64,000 bases of DNA from Sphagnum magellanicum (taxonomy: Eukaryota; Streptophyta; Sphagnopsida; Sphagnales; Sphagnaceae), in assembly GCA_021904315.1 (NCBI GenBank), contig CM038925.1:9116501-9180500 (forward strand). The letters are read 5' to 3'. Shown in pieces: positions 12,201 through 25,990 of the stretch (position 1 is the stretch's first letter; each line of letters begins with the position of its first letter). The position numbers were made by a program, and so were the translations under genes. A model generated the notes under the pieces. That model was not told the origin of the DNA, searched no databases, and saw only the letters and a program-made list of their open reading frames with translations.

Positions 12201-15200
12201 ATGTTCATTATTGAAATTTGAGAATGATGTAACAAGGAACACTTTTGGTGTTAACTTCTTTGAATGTTTGAATGTTAATACATTGACAATATATATTCTA
12301 GGGTATTGGATTAAGTTGTGTAATTGTTCAACTTTGTCATGTTCAACATATTAATAACCCCATTCAAATGAATACATACACCATCTATATAGTCGCTTGA
12401 TTTTCATTTTATACATATTGGTTAAATATGCCAATTGCCATTTAAGTTTTGATCTAGATGAAAGTGGTTGAATCATTTTTCCAACGACATATTAATGCAT
12501 CAGGTTGAAACTTACTTGTGCCTTTACTAATATGTACACTCCCAAGCCACAATGGTTAAAAAAGAGACAAAATCATTATATGTGATATAAAATTGTAAAT
12601 GATTGGTTGGAATCAACAATATTTCTTTTAATGAAATGATGCATTAAAACAAGTCACATTAAAATGACATGTTGCAAAAATATTAAATCTTTATGTAAAC
12701 AATACATTAAAATCACATTACAAATGCATTTAGAAACATCTTTGATTGTTTGTCAATGTGTTTTATTGGGAGGAGTTCAAAATAAAATTGAATCCACATG
12801 TCAAATGACTTGTTGTGTTATTTGAAAATATTGAACTTAATAACAATGCCTTTGGATCACATTTGAATTGTCCTAACAATCAATGATATGAAAATGTTGA
12901 TTTTTGTGGCATTCAATTTGAAAACAATCCTCTATAATGTTTTTTCTTTAGTTACCTTCTTGAAAATATTACATTTCATATCACTTCAAAAGTCTTGAAA
13001 AAAACAACTTGAACATTCAAATCATAATTGGGTATTACTAAAACCTAAATGATGCAACATTTTTAGTTCAATTCTACATAATCATTATTATTGCAACTTT
13101 TAGTCTTTTTTCCTAAACAAGCAAAGCTCATCTTACTAATGACACTTCAAAATATAGTCCCATTGTAAAGGAAAAAATGATGCAACTTAAAATATTTTTT
13201 CCCCAATTTTGTGTTGATGATGTTGTTTTGTTGATCATTAGTTGCCCCCCTAATTTTGATACTAATTAGTTAATATAATCAACCCAAGTTTTGTATGGGA
13301 AATTGAGTGGTCCAATCAATTGGAAACTATCTAGAAATTAAATGTCAAACCTTGGGAAATTGTATGGTTTGGAGGTAACCATATGGAAAAGAAAAAATAA
13401 TCTTAATGTAGATGAGAAAGTCATGTTGAGTTGGAAATCTTAATGTCTTCCCTTTTGTATCTACCAAAATCTAATATTGAGTTGATATTCCAACAAGTAA
13501 CAAATTGACCATGAGTCATTATGTTATTGCAACACAAATCAAATTTTAAAAACTAACAAATACTTTTTGAAAAAGGTATAGTGATGAATTGTGAAAACAT
13601 GGCATTTTTTAATTGTAAACTTGAAGAACATGTGTCATGTACTATTCTATCCTCACATTAGAGAATGTATGCATGTGCAATTGCAAGAATCCAAGTTTTA
13701 AAAAAAAAACTAACATGGAAACATAAACTTTGGCATCACTTGCACTGAATATTCTTTTGGTGTGCCCTAGAATTTCATGATGGAAAAAATGAAACTCTAG
13801 AGCCACACCTTGGGGATAAAAGTCCCAAACACAAAAAAAATGAAAACCTTATACACACTAAATCAAATTCCAATAATATGTGATCATTTGAACATCATGT
13901 GTATGGTTGATACTACAATACCTACATTGATGGAAGCATTTTGCAATTCTTTCAACCAAGAGCTATCATTTCATGACCTTTACTTGCTTTTTGCTTGGGT
14001 GGTTTATTTGCCATCTATGACTTCCAAAAAACACTCATATATTATTACCCAAAAATATAGAGCCATGGTGGGTGCACATAAAAGAGCAATTATCCATGAA
14101 CAACTATCAATTTCAACAACTACTATCTCATGATGGAACTCAATCATATTTTCATTTGTCTTCTTTGCTTTTATTGCAACTTGGCATTTGAAACCATCGT
14201 CCAATTGATTGAATACTTGTGTTATGCATTGGTAATGCCTTCAAAGTTCAATAAGCTTATGCTTCCCAAAAACATTTTATGTGATCCAAAAGCTCTCCAA
14301 TTTGCAAAACTAAAATGAAATATTGAAGGAATTTTGTAATGTGCTTCCTTCCAAGAACCTTAACACTACTCTCATGTGCAAAAAGTGAATTTCAAATGAA
14401 ACTAAGATAAGATTTGTCAAATTCTTCCCAAAAACACTTGTGTTGTGCAAAAGCTCTTCAATTTGCACAACTAAAACGAAAGAATTGTGTGAGGAACAAA
14501 CATGCATACTTGACATTTTGAAAAACTTGTTCTTCTAACACCACTAGTAAGTAGGATGTTGTTTGGATGCTCATTGTGGTGGTGGCATGGAACCTTTGAT
14601 TTCAATGGTAAGAACCCTACACCTACATAAGAGTTGCACCATTTTGTAGAACAACTAATGTTGTCAAATGATTTAAAAACTAGTTCATTTCACATGCTTC
14701 AAGTGAAATTGAGTTTTGAAACATAGCTCCAAAAATCACCAATTATTTCAAAGATGTACTCATTGAGGCTCAAGTTTTCAAATAAGGTTGACACAACAAT
14801 AAATCATATTTTTTAAAGAAAAATAGATATACCCCCCCTTCCCCCCCACCCCACTTTGTCACTTTGCCTTTTTGTCCAACTTAACCAAATTGCCATTTTG
14901 GACAACTTGATTTCGACTATAATTAAAATGTTAAAGGAAATTGTCAATTTTGGACAAAAAAATTTTTAACAATTTTTTTTCCCCATTAAAATTAAAATTA
15001 TTATTTGCAATTTTGATAATAATGTATTAATGGTAGGTTTGTAAACATGTAGGTAGGTAGGTAGGTAGTTATGTAGCCTATCTATTAGCATGCTTACTTA
15101 CCCTAGTTACCTAGGGCAACCCTCTAGGCATGTGAATAGGTTGCAAGTATGAGGAGTTGAATCCCTAACTTCCATGGAGATAAAATAAGTCCTTAACCAT

Positions 15201-18200
15201 TGGACAACCCAATTATATGGTGATAACTTTTTTCCATTTATTCATTTTGACATGTTTATCCTAATTTTTTAATAAATAAATAGGTATGAGGGTAAGTTAA
15301 AAATAGCTAGGTGTATTGGCATCTACCTACCTACTACACCTACCTGTTTATATGTAAGTAGGCTAGGCTACCTAATCAAAACCTAACCTAACTAGGAGCC
15401 TAACTAGCTAATCTACAAAGCCTAGGCTATCTACATAATTTAACTAGTTAGCCTACTTGTTAGGCTTAAGTTTCCTCCTTAGTCTAACTTAATTACTAAC
15501 CTAACTAGTTCTTGGTAAACTTTCAAGAAAAGGTAAATATAAGCATTTACCCTCACTTTGCAAATATGGTAAATGACAATCCTTTATGCTTATTTAGATC
15601 ATAAATTTTGGAAGGCATATTTACTTTCACCCTTACCTTGGTTACAATGATTTTGAAACCTATATACCTTTACCTAATTCATATACTTTGAAATTTTTTA
15701 TTTATCCTTACCTTATTGAATTGGGCTCCACATTGCTTAAAACTACTAGTGACAATGATTAAATTTGTTTTGTGAACAAATTAATTTTGTTGTAATCAAT
15801 TTTATCTTTTCAAAAGATTAAATTTCATAAATTTCACTATATATATTTTTTCTATTAATTTTTTTTTTTCATTCTTAATTTGGTAGGCAAAATGTCAATG
15901 AAAGTCTAAATAAATTTAGAGCAAGATACAAGTAAACCAAAAGAACAAAAAACAAAAAAAAATTGAAAGAGTGTAAGAAAAGCAATAAGATATAAATAGA
16001 CAAAAACATTGAAAAAATGCACCACAAACAACAAAAAACAATTCTAAAATAAAATTTCATCTATGATGAATTATAATTCAGAATGGCTTTGGAATTGTCA
16101 TAATGATGAGCACTAAAATCCCATCCTACATAAACCAATTCCAATGAAACATTGTCATTGGAATAGATTCAAATCAATAACCCCACCCAACACTAATCTT
16201 TCTGGGCCAAATGTCCCTTATATCAAGCTTGCCATCAAGGACAATCCAAGGAGTTATGGAGTTGTGCTAATTTCATATGTTCTTCCTATAACAACCAATT
16301 TATCAATAGAATAAAATAAAATAAAATTTGGGGGGGAAGTAAGTTTAAACATTGTTCACAAGTGACATTGATACCTATTAAGGTTGTGTAAATTTGAACT
16401 AAAACTATTGTGATGAAATTCTAATGTTGGAACTAAATTATGCACAAATTGGAGATATTAAATGTGGGTGCTTACAAGGTCTTGAAACACTTCCCCTTTC
16501 ACTTTTCTTTTCCCCTTAGAGCACAATTCTAAACACTTGAAGTTACAAGGATGAGATCATGCATTACTATGGTTTAAATTGGTCAACCTATTACACCCTA
16601 AGTTGGAACAAAGCCTTCAAACCTACCAAGCAAGTATGAAATAACACCTACCAACGGTAACTTTTTCATTTAATTTGTGTGCATTTTGCAAGAGAACATT
16701 TGTTGAAATTTTCCTAGTTTAGGGCATAAGCACACTAAGCCCCCCAGAAATTGTAGTCACAAGTATAATCTTTTTGCAATTATTTTTTTGGTAATGTATG
16801 GACATCACATCTTGAATTGTTTTTGTTTTAAATAGATTTGATTAACTTGAAACTCAATCTAATCAATTTTTTTAAAAATACAACAAAAAATGAAAAAATT
16901 GAATTTATGTAGTATATTTGTGACAAAATAATACATGTCACAAAATTTGAAAAATTTACATATATACTTCAAAACTAAAGTTGTGAGTGGAATTTTGGGT
17001 TGAATTTTTTTATGGTGTATGATATTGAAGTACATGAATCAAATCCAATACCATATAGAGATTTTAAGTTTTTAGATGAAATTTCATTAAAAAAAAGTGT
17101 GTTTTTTGCATTTTTGAACAATAAATGCATAATAATATCTTTTTTTTAAGAAGAAAATCACTACCACATCAAAGAGGAGAAGATTTTATAAATGGGCATT
17201 GCATTATTTTTTCAATTTTATTTTGTTTGCTAATGTTTCATGAATCACAAACATGAGGCCTTATGGCTATTGAAAATTTAAAAATTATATACTATATGTA
17301 CATTAATTTTATCCAATCCTTTTCATCTAACTATTGGATCAAGATTAATTTTGACTTAAAATGAACTTTGAGTTCCAAAATGTTATCATGCAAATTTTTA
17401 AGTTTTTTGTTTGTGTTTAGGAGAGCCAAAGAATACCATCAAGATTTTAACTTATTATGTACTATAACACTCACTAGACATCACCTTTTTTGGTGAAAAG
17501 TGGCTCACCTTCAGTGTGCTTTCACCCTTTAGATATGAAAAAAACCATGGAGATCAAATTTTTGTCTTTAATTTTGTGACGTAATCACATTAATGATCAT
17601 TCACAAGAGGAATTAGTCAAATTTGGCCATACTTCAAAGAGGAAAATAGAAAAATTTGAGAATCCTAGTAGTTTAGCTACCTACTAGTACCTATTTCCTA
17701 AATATGACAATTTTAGAGAACAATTTCCTTTAGAATTTAACAATTGTCACAATTTTTTTCCTTCAAAAATCATTTGTATGAATGGCACTATATTGTTTTT
17801 GGTCACCAAATGGTGAAAATTTTTAAAAATGAAAAATTTAAACATTGGTGGAGAGGAGTTATCAAAACAAGACCTTATTCAATTGTTTGTTTGATGTCAC
17901 TCTACTTCCTTCAAGTTTGATGGCAACAAATGCCACCTACTATCTAAAGCCCATGCAAAACCTTCAACTTAGGTCCCATTTCCATTCGATCTCCTTTTAT
18001 TTACAACCAAATGCAATTAAGGTTTTTATATTACAATATGAAGTTATAATGTTTGAATTTGTTTTCAAAGAAGGATTTTTTTTGGTATTACTTTATGTTT
18101 GTCATATGTTGACTTGCATTTCAATTTGAAAGGTGTTTTTCAATAGCTTTTATGGTATTAATCATCTTTTGTGAAGATGATTTACAATGTTTGGGTATGA

Positions 18201-21200
18201 TAAAAAATACTACAATAAAAAAAATTGAATGCCACAAAAGCATAATTTATTGGATTGGACACATATTATTATATAAAACTTGTATGCAAGCTAAAAAATC
18301 CAACAAAATGGATTCAAATAAGTGAAACTAACTTCTTGTTCCTTCTTATTTGTAAATGATTACACCAAAAACATTAATTTTCAATGAAATATGGACTTTG
18401 CAATCTAGGCAATTCAAAGGTCATAATCCATATAAAAAAAATTATGGACTCATTACTTATAAATTTTTCCACAATTTTGGGACATGCTATAATTTCAAAC
18501 GTTATGATACTTAGGAATAAAAAGTTTGGAAAGTATGAAGTATGTGATGGACTTTATAATTCCTTATTGTGTGTAATAAAAGTAAAAGAAAATTCAATGT
18601 CCATCACATATCCAAAAGGATGTTTTTCATGACCAATATTAAATAAAGGTGTTCAAAAAAGTTGAATATAGGGCACCATTAACTTGGACATGGAAAAAGA
18701 TGTCAACTTTAACATTGTTTCAAAGTTTTTGTGTTTTTGTTCAATTTTCTATGTTTGAAAATACACAAAAAAAACTCCCAAAATAAAATTTATAGTGCTT
18801 GTTTTTGATACACCTTAATGTGTTTTCACCTTGCATGTTTGTAATTGGGAAATATATGCCCAAACTTAGGTAATTGCAAATTGTCATTACTATTTATGAA
18901 GTTGATGGTTTAATATTTGTCAATCACAAGGTTATGATTTATGATTGCATTCATGCTTGCTTGTTTTGATTTGGTTGGAGTGCAAAACATTATTTTGGAG
19001 TTTTCTCTATAATTGCATAGGTAAGTTCTTGTGATATTGTTATTCAAATGGACATTATATGTTTCCAATGTGTTGGACATATGTAATTGTATATTAGAGT
19101 TTGGATATGAAAAATTAGGTTGATTTTGTTGCAAGTCCTTAAGAATATCCAAGGCAATATTTGATCTTGACCATGAATCCACTATTACTACTTTGCAAAA
19201 TCTTAATCAAAATATTTTGTGTTGAATAAAATATTTTTTGTTGTTCATAGAAAAACCATTTATTGTTCAAATCAAGATTTTGGTATGTTTCAACTATTCA
19301 TGTTTTATTATACTAATATTACATGGCACCTTAATTGCAATACTTATGTTTCACTTAGTGTAATTACATTTCAATACTAAAAAAACAGTGGTTCATAACA
19401 TGCAATATTAACAAGTCAATGTTATGAAATTGTTTCTTATCACAATTTGCAAAGGAAAATAATGAAAATACAACTATCTCCAATTGTCCAAAGAAGGTGC
19501 AAGGTAGATTGCTTGTATGATATCATGCATGTTATAATTATTATTTTCACTCATTGTAAATACACATGGTGATTCTTTCATTGGAATCATGAAAATGAAA
19601 AAAAATTCCCAATATAATTCTATTTAAATGTTTTAGGCTTGACTTCTTAATCATTTTATAATTATGTTTCAATGGCAATCCTTCAACAAGTCACACAACA
19701 CTTTTGAAAATAAAATACCATAAGGTCCAAACACAATAAAAGGAATCAATGGTGCCTTTGATCAAAGTCCTTTTCAAGGATTACATTTGACATCTTGCAT
19801 TCAAGTTTTGGTTTATAATCCCATTTTTTTTCATTATTCATACCTTGTTTAACATTGTGTTATATATATATCATATGTATTATGCATTCATGTTTTGCAC
19901 CATTTAAAAATGAATAACTTTTGTTCAAAACACATTTTCAAAATTTATAATTTTCAAGGTTGAAGCATGTTTCAATTAGAAGTGCTGAAATGTGTTGTAA
20001 AGATGAATTTCCCCTGTTTCCACTCATAGTGTTTTTTTATTTATCAACATTACAATCCTCCTAAAATTTCAAAACCAATGGTGCACATTTGATTTCTAAA
20101 TAGGATGTTCAAAAAAAAAGATTGTCTACACTCGGGTTTTAAGTGTTTTAAACATACAAAAGGACCCTTGCAACATTATCAATTTGCATAAATTTTTCAT
20201 CACTAAAACTTTGGAGCCTACTCCAAAAGGAAAAATGACAATCCAAATTATTGTGTTTGCTTGGTTATCTTTCAAAAATACAAAGGTACATTTTTAAACA
20301 TTGTTTAATACACTCTAGTGTGGTACATATTATTAAGACTACACCCCACATTTAGACACAAAAACCAGATTGGGCATTAATTCCAATAATTTGCACACAT
20401 GCAAATAGATCACTAGTAGGTTGGATTTCCCTATTTCAAACTAGGATTAACCACATGCCAACATTAAAACTCAAATCTCCAAGAATTAATAGGTTTATTC
20501 CATCAAACCTATTCCATTACACATTCAACCACACAAGTCCTAGCAAGACAATGGAGATTAAGTTCCATTCCATCACAACTTTTTAGAATATTTAAAAAGA
20601 ATGAATGATTATTTATCTTTTTCATTTTGGCCCAATCCATATTCATCATGTATGTCCCTCCAATTTGTAGATGAAACATTATATAATTTTGGCATTCTCC
20701 CCTTGAAAACTTTAAATCTAACATCTTTCGAACATATGACAACAATTTGCTTGATTCTCATATGTGCCTAATGATTTCCTAACCCATACCTAATAAATGA
20801 ATTAATATTGATTCATTTTGAACTTCATCACCTAGGAGGTATGGATGAATACAAAATTTCAATGATGATGATTCATTGAAGCTAGTTTAAATAGAAGTTG
20901 TACATGGTAAGTTTGCACTTGAATAGTTCCAAACTAAAGTTTCTTTAGCCCATTCCCAAATAAAGAGGCATAGGAAGGTATCTTTTCAATTTATTTCTTT
21001 TTTAAGGTTTTTTTCCCAACATCACATTCACAAGTAGATATTCAATACCTTTTTCACCAATTTGCATCTGATTTCTTTTCAATTAAACCTGACTTCAAGT
21101 GTTGAATTCAATTCAAATTCCAGTTCTGAATTAGAATTCAATTCAAGTGAAGCTACATGCAATGTCATTCAGTATTTTCATTTGAATGGAACTTAATTTT

Positions 21201-22892
21201 CACAAAATCAATTCATAGTTTTCATCAATTGAACATTACCAGTAGTTTACATAAATGTGGAGGCCAGGTGGGCATTTGAGATCATTCAAGAGTTTCAACA
21301 TAGGAGACTACCAAGAAAATCCTCATAAGATATTGTAAGTTGATAATGATTAAGTTGAGATCAAGACAATTTTCAATGGTTCTTGGATTTTTCTTTACTT
21401 TTATAAGTCCTAGACACCCTCCAGAGTCCAGATGTTCAGTCAACAGTTTTTGTGTTACAACACTGGCATTAAAATTTTCACATTCCTACCACAGAAAATG
21501 TCTTTACTTTCAATCTAAAAAATAGAAAGTTTTAACCAGAATGTGTTTCTTGATTTGCCACTTTTGTTAGATATTCAAACTCTGAATAAACAGCCACTCA
21601 ATTCTTATATGTTTCTTCCTGAAGGAAGAGATTCCAAAATTCCTGAGTCAAATATCAAAAGGAGAGTTATTTGAGCGCTTGAACCCAAAATCAAGTTGCT
21701 TGCCTCACTCATCTGTATCTGCATTAGTTTCAGAAACTGGACTTCCAAATTACAGTGTACATTCTACAAGAGGTATCAAATGACCAAACTGGAAATCACC
21801 TAAAGATTTTTTGTAAAGTTTACTCTATGATCCAACCCAACCATCCATGCTAATGACTCATACCTGAGAAGTCCTCTAAATGTTTCAGCTAGCTACTGTA
21901 AGGAAGTGAGCAAATCAATCACATACAGAAGGCACAGAAACTGTTTCCTCCTCCCTACAGAGAACAGCAAGCTTTGTCTTCAAATGTCTACATAGCTGTA
22001 CAAATCTTGCAAAGCAGATCAGAAATATTGATGACACTCTCACTTTAACTACACCAACTTACAAAATGAGATCTCTGCCTTTTATCATCTATATCTCATC
22101 TTCACCTTGGGTATTTGACATTCATATACTTGGTGCCATTGCAAAAAAATTGGAAGATGAAATCAACCATCCAGAATCTGAATACTACAAAAAAATGCTC
22201 TAACTGTATTTATTTCATTTAAACATCAGTATCATAAGAGTTTACCTATGATATTACAGGAAAAATCCCACAATAATGCTCTGAACATAAAACAGTTATG
22301 TCAGCTCCAACTAAATTAAAACAAGCAAGTGCAAGTGCAGTTGTAAAATTGTGAGCGACAAGTACGAGACCAACTTTACAAGTGGCATTTGAGAATCTGC
22401 TATTACTGTCACTGACTTCATCAACTCCTCAAGATGGGTGTTGGCATGTACACCATAATCTGCTCAATAGTTCTGAAACAAAAATTACTTTAGGAATGTG
22501 TCCTGAGTTTGTCAAATTTCTGGAAGCAACCTGGAAGACTTGGTGACGGTGATATATAGCTCATAAAAAGAGGTCAATAGTATCCTCATTCAAGCTGCAA
22601 CAAGCTTGTGGGAGCTTCATTACATTTTAGTGTGCCCATTTACAAGCAAGCATCTCAGCCTACATACAAGGTAGTGGTTGGGGCCTCTTGCACCCAAACA
22701 TATCCTTTCAGCATACACACTATTACAAGAGCTTAATATACTAACAAAAAACCTACTCTTAACACCACTCCAAGTATATATGGAGCTCTTCACATAAGTG
22801 AGACTGCTTCACTCAATTAAATTCTGCATTTCAGTGCTACATCAGGATACATTGCATTGTGCACAATCTGACAAATGCCATCAAAACATGAT
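9264..22892. other. Long AT-rich gene-free stretch
   Basis: None of the short open frames shows a recognisable domain. Structure noted: a roughly 162-bp tandem duplication around 14,264-14,330 and 14,426-14,490 (shared CTTCCCAAAAACA and AAAGCTCT phrases); a C-rich run at about 14,832-14,853; clusters of TAGGTA/CCTAGG-like words at about 15,040-15,120 and 15,290-15,500; and an ATAAAATAAAAT run ending in a G7 tract at about 16,305-16,337. The part from about 21,300 is less AT-rich and includes the 3' flank of the FKBP42 gene. An AATAAA on the minus strand near 22,208 is a possible poly(A) signal. Confidence 0.55.
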
Positions 22893-25271
22893 CTATTCCT
22901 TTTTAGGCCGTTGAAACCTAAAGAAAAAAGAAAAGATGGAACACAGGAAGTTCCAAAGTGATGTGTACCAATGGGTAGTGGGTGTTTTGGCTGGAAGTTC
23001 TGGGGCTTTGAAAAGGCCCTTGTACATTTCCTTTTGCTTTAGATAGACCTCTCTTTCCTGTTGTGCAATAACCCGGAGCTCACGTATTGCAGCTTTGTCT
23101 TCTGGTGCAAGCTTCCGAACTTTTTCAAAATCCAGCTTAGCTGTATCAGTTTGACCTAATTCCAGACGAGCCTTTCCTCGTCGGAACAATGCCTTGCTGT
23201 TATCTTGATCCTCTGCTAGCACCTGTATGCATCCATGTTCTCCACACTCAAAAATTGTGGCAATACAAATGAATGACCATCTGGTGCTTGCATGGGCCTG
23301 GAAGAAAATGCTTTCTGCCTGAGTTGCTAGTCATTCATAAAACAAAACTTCACAGATCTGTCTTTGGTTCAGATACACTAGTCTGATCAGTCAATCTAGC
23401 ATAGAATGCAGAATTGCATAAAATGTGGGAGGGCAGTATGCTAGTTTCCAAGACTCCCTTCATGGGTGGTGCTCAAGAATGAAGTTCATCTCTGACACTT
23501 CAGCAACAGGCTTTTCATTGATTAATGGTTGATGTTGTTCCAAGTATGAAACACCAAATAGACAGCAACTTCTCATGGTAACTCAAATAGAAACCACAAA
23601 AATCAGCAAATTTGCACACAAAGAGTGGCCCAGTTTGTTTTGAAATGGAGTAGATAGGGGCATCCTTACCACTGTGCAGTGACCAACGACTTCCTCAAAA
23701 CGATTAAGTTTAAGCAGGCAAGCAGCCAGGTTGAGATGACAAGGATTCTTGACAGCATTTGCCATGTCCTGGTATTTACCAAATAGCTGGAACATGAAGT
23801 CATCCCCCATAAAAGCCAGAGCCTGCAAACCCCAATTGCCCACACCCAACTGTTCAGTGGAAACCATTTTCCTGCCTATTTCCATCATGTCACTATTTAG
23901 TTAATGTGGTATGCTTTCAACTGGTCATCTACAGAATTGAAAGCGGAAAAGCCTACCATTTCATATTGTTGCATTGCTGCTTCAATGTTCCCTTCCTTGA
24001 AAAGCTCATTGCCATCAATTCTCCTGCGGTCTGCTGCTTCAATCCGCTCCTCTACAGTCATCTCACCTCGTGGCCTTCCCTGCTAACTCCAGTTTTTCAG
24101 AATTGAATATTTGGTGCAAGATTGCAACAAGCTTCAAGAATCACCTCTCTGGTGCTATGAATGGCAAACATGGAGGAACCAATAAGAATTCAAGACACTG
24201 TACAGAGAATTACTTAGGACTTTGAAACTTGTATGCAGAGAAAACTTACTTCCTTGGCTTCTTCGAAGCCAATGAGCTCAACCTCATAAATAACATCTGC
24301 CCGTGGAGGCACATTTGGGAATGAAAAACTGCCTTCCTCACCATATGCAAGCTGGTATCCAACATGAAGAACAGCACTCTCGCCTACATTCATACTGGCA
24401 ACTCCAATTGCCAGGCCTTTCAATTCTCGTTTCTCTGCAACACTAGTGGAGGGTTAGTGTTTTGCAGCGCTTCATGGGTTAAAGCAACAGCCAAGTGCCA
24501 GAACCGAGGGTTTTCTCCAATCCAAGCTCACCATGGCCAAGACGGAATTCTAGGGGTCGTTGCTCCAGCCAAGTATCCTCGAACTTGTGCAGGGTGCTTT
24601 CTGTCCATGCTCGATAATGCACTGCAGCCAGTTTCAATAAGGTCATCACTCCTATCTTCTTCAACAGTACAAACGAACCAGATTAGGGCTTCAAAGCAAA
24701 GAAACATTGCTCTTCTTCACATCATAGTTTATATTTTCAAATACAAGTTTTGATCCGACATACCAAAGCAAGTGGAGTGCCGAGAAGGAGGTGCATCCCC
24801 ATGGCCTTCCTTGATGATTTGCTTGGTCACGCCCTGTTGCAAAACCTCGACCTCCGTGTTGACTTTCGGTGGCAGCTTTTCATCTCTCCCTTCTGCGGGT
24901 CTCGCTGCTGATTCCTCAACTCCTCCTGCTCCATCTTCATGTCCAAAGCAAGTGCAATGCAGTCTTGAGCTCCAAGTCACTTCTCAACATCAATCCACGA
25001 GCTCCGAAGCGTCCTTGACCTAGCCGCGATCCCAAGCCTCAAAAGAATTGCAAGCAAAACCCTAACTAAACATACCGCAAACGAATAAGTTTACAGATCA
25101 GAGTCCTGAAGGACTCTCGTTCTCACCTACAAGCTTGCTGGACTCCTTCACTGCCACACCGTCTTCTTCTTCTTCTCTTGTGCCAACCCCATCGCCGAAT
25201 TCCGCCGGTGTGCTCGAATTTTCCTCGGGTCCAGAAGATTCTTCTGCCACAGTTTCCACATCCGATGCCAT
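22893..25271 (-). CDS. TWD1: FKBP42 / TWISTED DWARF 1-like membrane-anchored immunophilin (7 exons)
   Basis: Exons (minus strand): 25127-25271, 24764-24925, 24532-24621, 24250-24434, 23957-24079, 23670-23822 and 22893-23222. All introns are GT-AG (97-447 bp), and the exons join in phase to 395 codons; Arabidopsis TWD1 has about 365. Visible order: acidic N-terminus (1-70), FKBP domain (about 75-192), three TPR units (about 204-328, including ALFRRGKARLELGQ), a KQKEMYKGLF stretch, then a hydrophobic tail (371-389) ending in RPKKE. In the FKBP domain the tryptophan of active isomerases is leucine (KGLAIGVASM), matching the known lack of prolyl isomerase activity in TWD1. In Arabidopsis the protein binds HSP90 through its TPRs and supports ABCB auxin transporters at ER and plasma membrane; that role here is by homology. 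The start is the ATG of MASDVETVAEE. The exon-2 acceptor is uncertain: 24934 is also in phase and adds three residues. Confidence 0.93.
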
Positions 25272-25550
25272 CCGAGAAACACTGGGCTGCTACGACTCTC
25301 ACCTCCTCCTGTCTCAAAAATCTCCACCTTTCTCTTTCTCTCCAACCTAGAGCAAATTTCAAACATACAACGAGCAGGAAAAGTGTTCCAAGAGCTTCTG
25401 AGAGTCAAGACGGGGAGGAACACCATGTAGCTATGCAACGACGATGGCGCAGGAGGGAATCTGCAAGAAGCTTCGAGACTCATGTACTTAAAGAAATACC
25501 GTATTACACAGAAAAAAAAAACTCACACCCGAATGCACATAAATACATAA
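25272..25550 (-). promoter_or_regulatory. Probable 5' leader and core promoter of the FKBP42 gene
   Basis: Read on the minus strand, the 230 bases before the start codon are rich in GA/AG runs (about 25,310-25,345), typical of plant 5' leaders. A weak TATA-like TATTTATG lies at about 25,541-25,548. No transcription start can be read from sequence alone. An open frame that overlaps exon 1 in another frame starts at 25,483 and would be an upstream reading frame only if transcription begins above it. Confidence 0.3.
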
Positions 25551-25622
25551 TCCACCCCAACAAGAGGCAAACTTTATTCATAATGTTCTTTCAATAATGT
25601 ACATGATTATATAATTTTTTAA

Positions 25623-25990
25623 AAGAAAAGGTAAATTCACTTCAAGAGAAACTTATTTGAATTTTTTTTATTGAATAACATTTTAGTGATCATTTTTTGA
25701 AAAAAAAATTCAAACACATAATTTGTAAGTGCAAAAACCTTTATGGGTAATACAAGAATAAATTAAATTTATTTTTCATTAGTGTGGAAGGTGCCGTTGG
25801 CCACACTATTAAGAAAAGGTAAATTCACTTCAAGAAAAACTTATTTGAATTTTTTTTATTGAATAACATTTTAGTGATCATTTTTTGAAAAAAAAATTCA
25901 AACACATAATTCGTAAGTGCAAAAACCTTTATGGGTAATACAAGAATAAATTAAATTTATTTTTCATTAGTGTGGAAGGTGCCGTTGGCC
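25623..25990. repeat. Near-identical tandem duplication, period 188 bp
   Basis: 25,623-25,802 and 25,811-25,990 are 180-bp copies differing at only a few bases (for example AAGAGAAAC versus AAGAAAAAC, and AATTTGT versus AATTCGT), separated by ACACTATT. Both end in GTGTGGAAGGTGCCGTTGGCC, which is the start of family B. The high identity implies a recent event, and it lies about 350 bp upstream of the FKBP42 start codon. Confidence 0.9.

Noticed and set aside
13810-14133. 107-codon open frame
   Set aside because: No recognisable domain, and codon composition looks like that of the AT-rich surroundings; next to a local duplication.
25148-25597. Longer alternative frames over exon 1 of the FKBP42 gene on both strands
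   Set aside because: They overlap the acidic first exon that joins in phase with clear FKBP42 exons; they lack similarity to any family I know.
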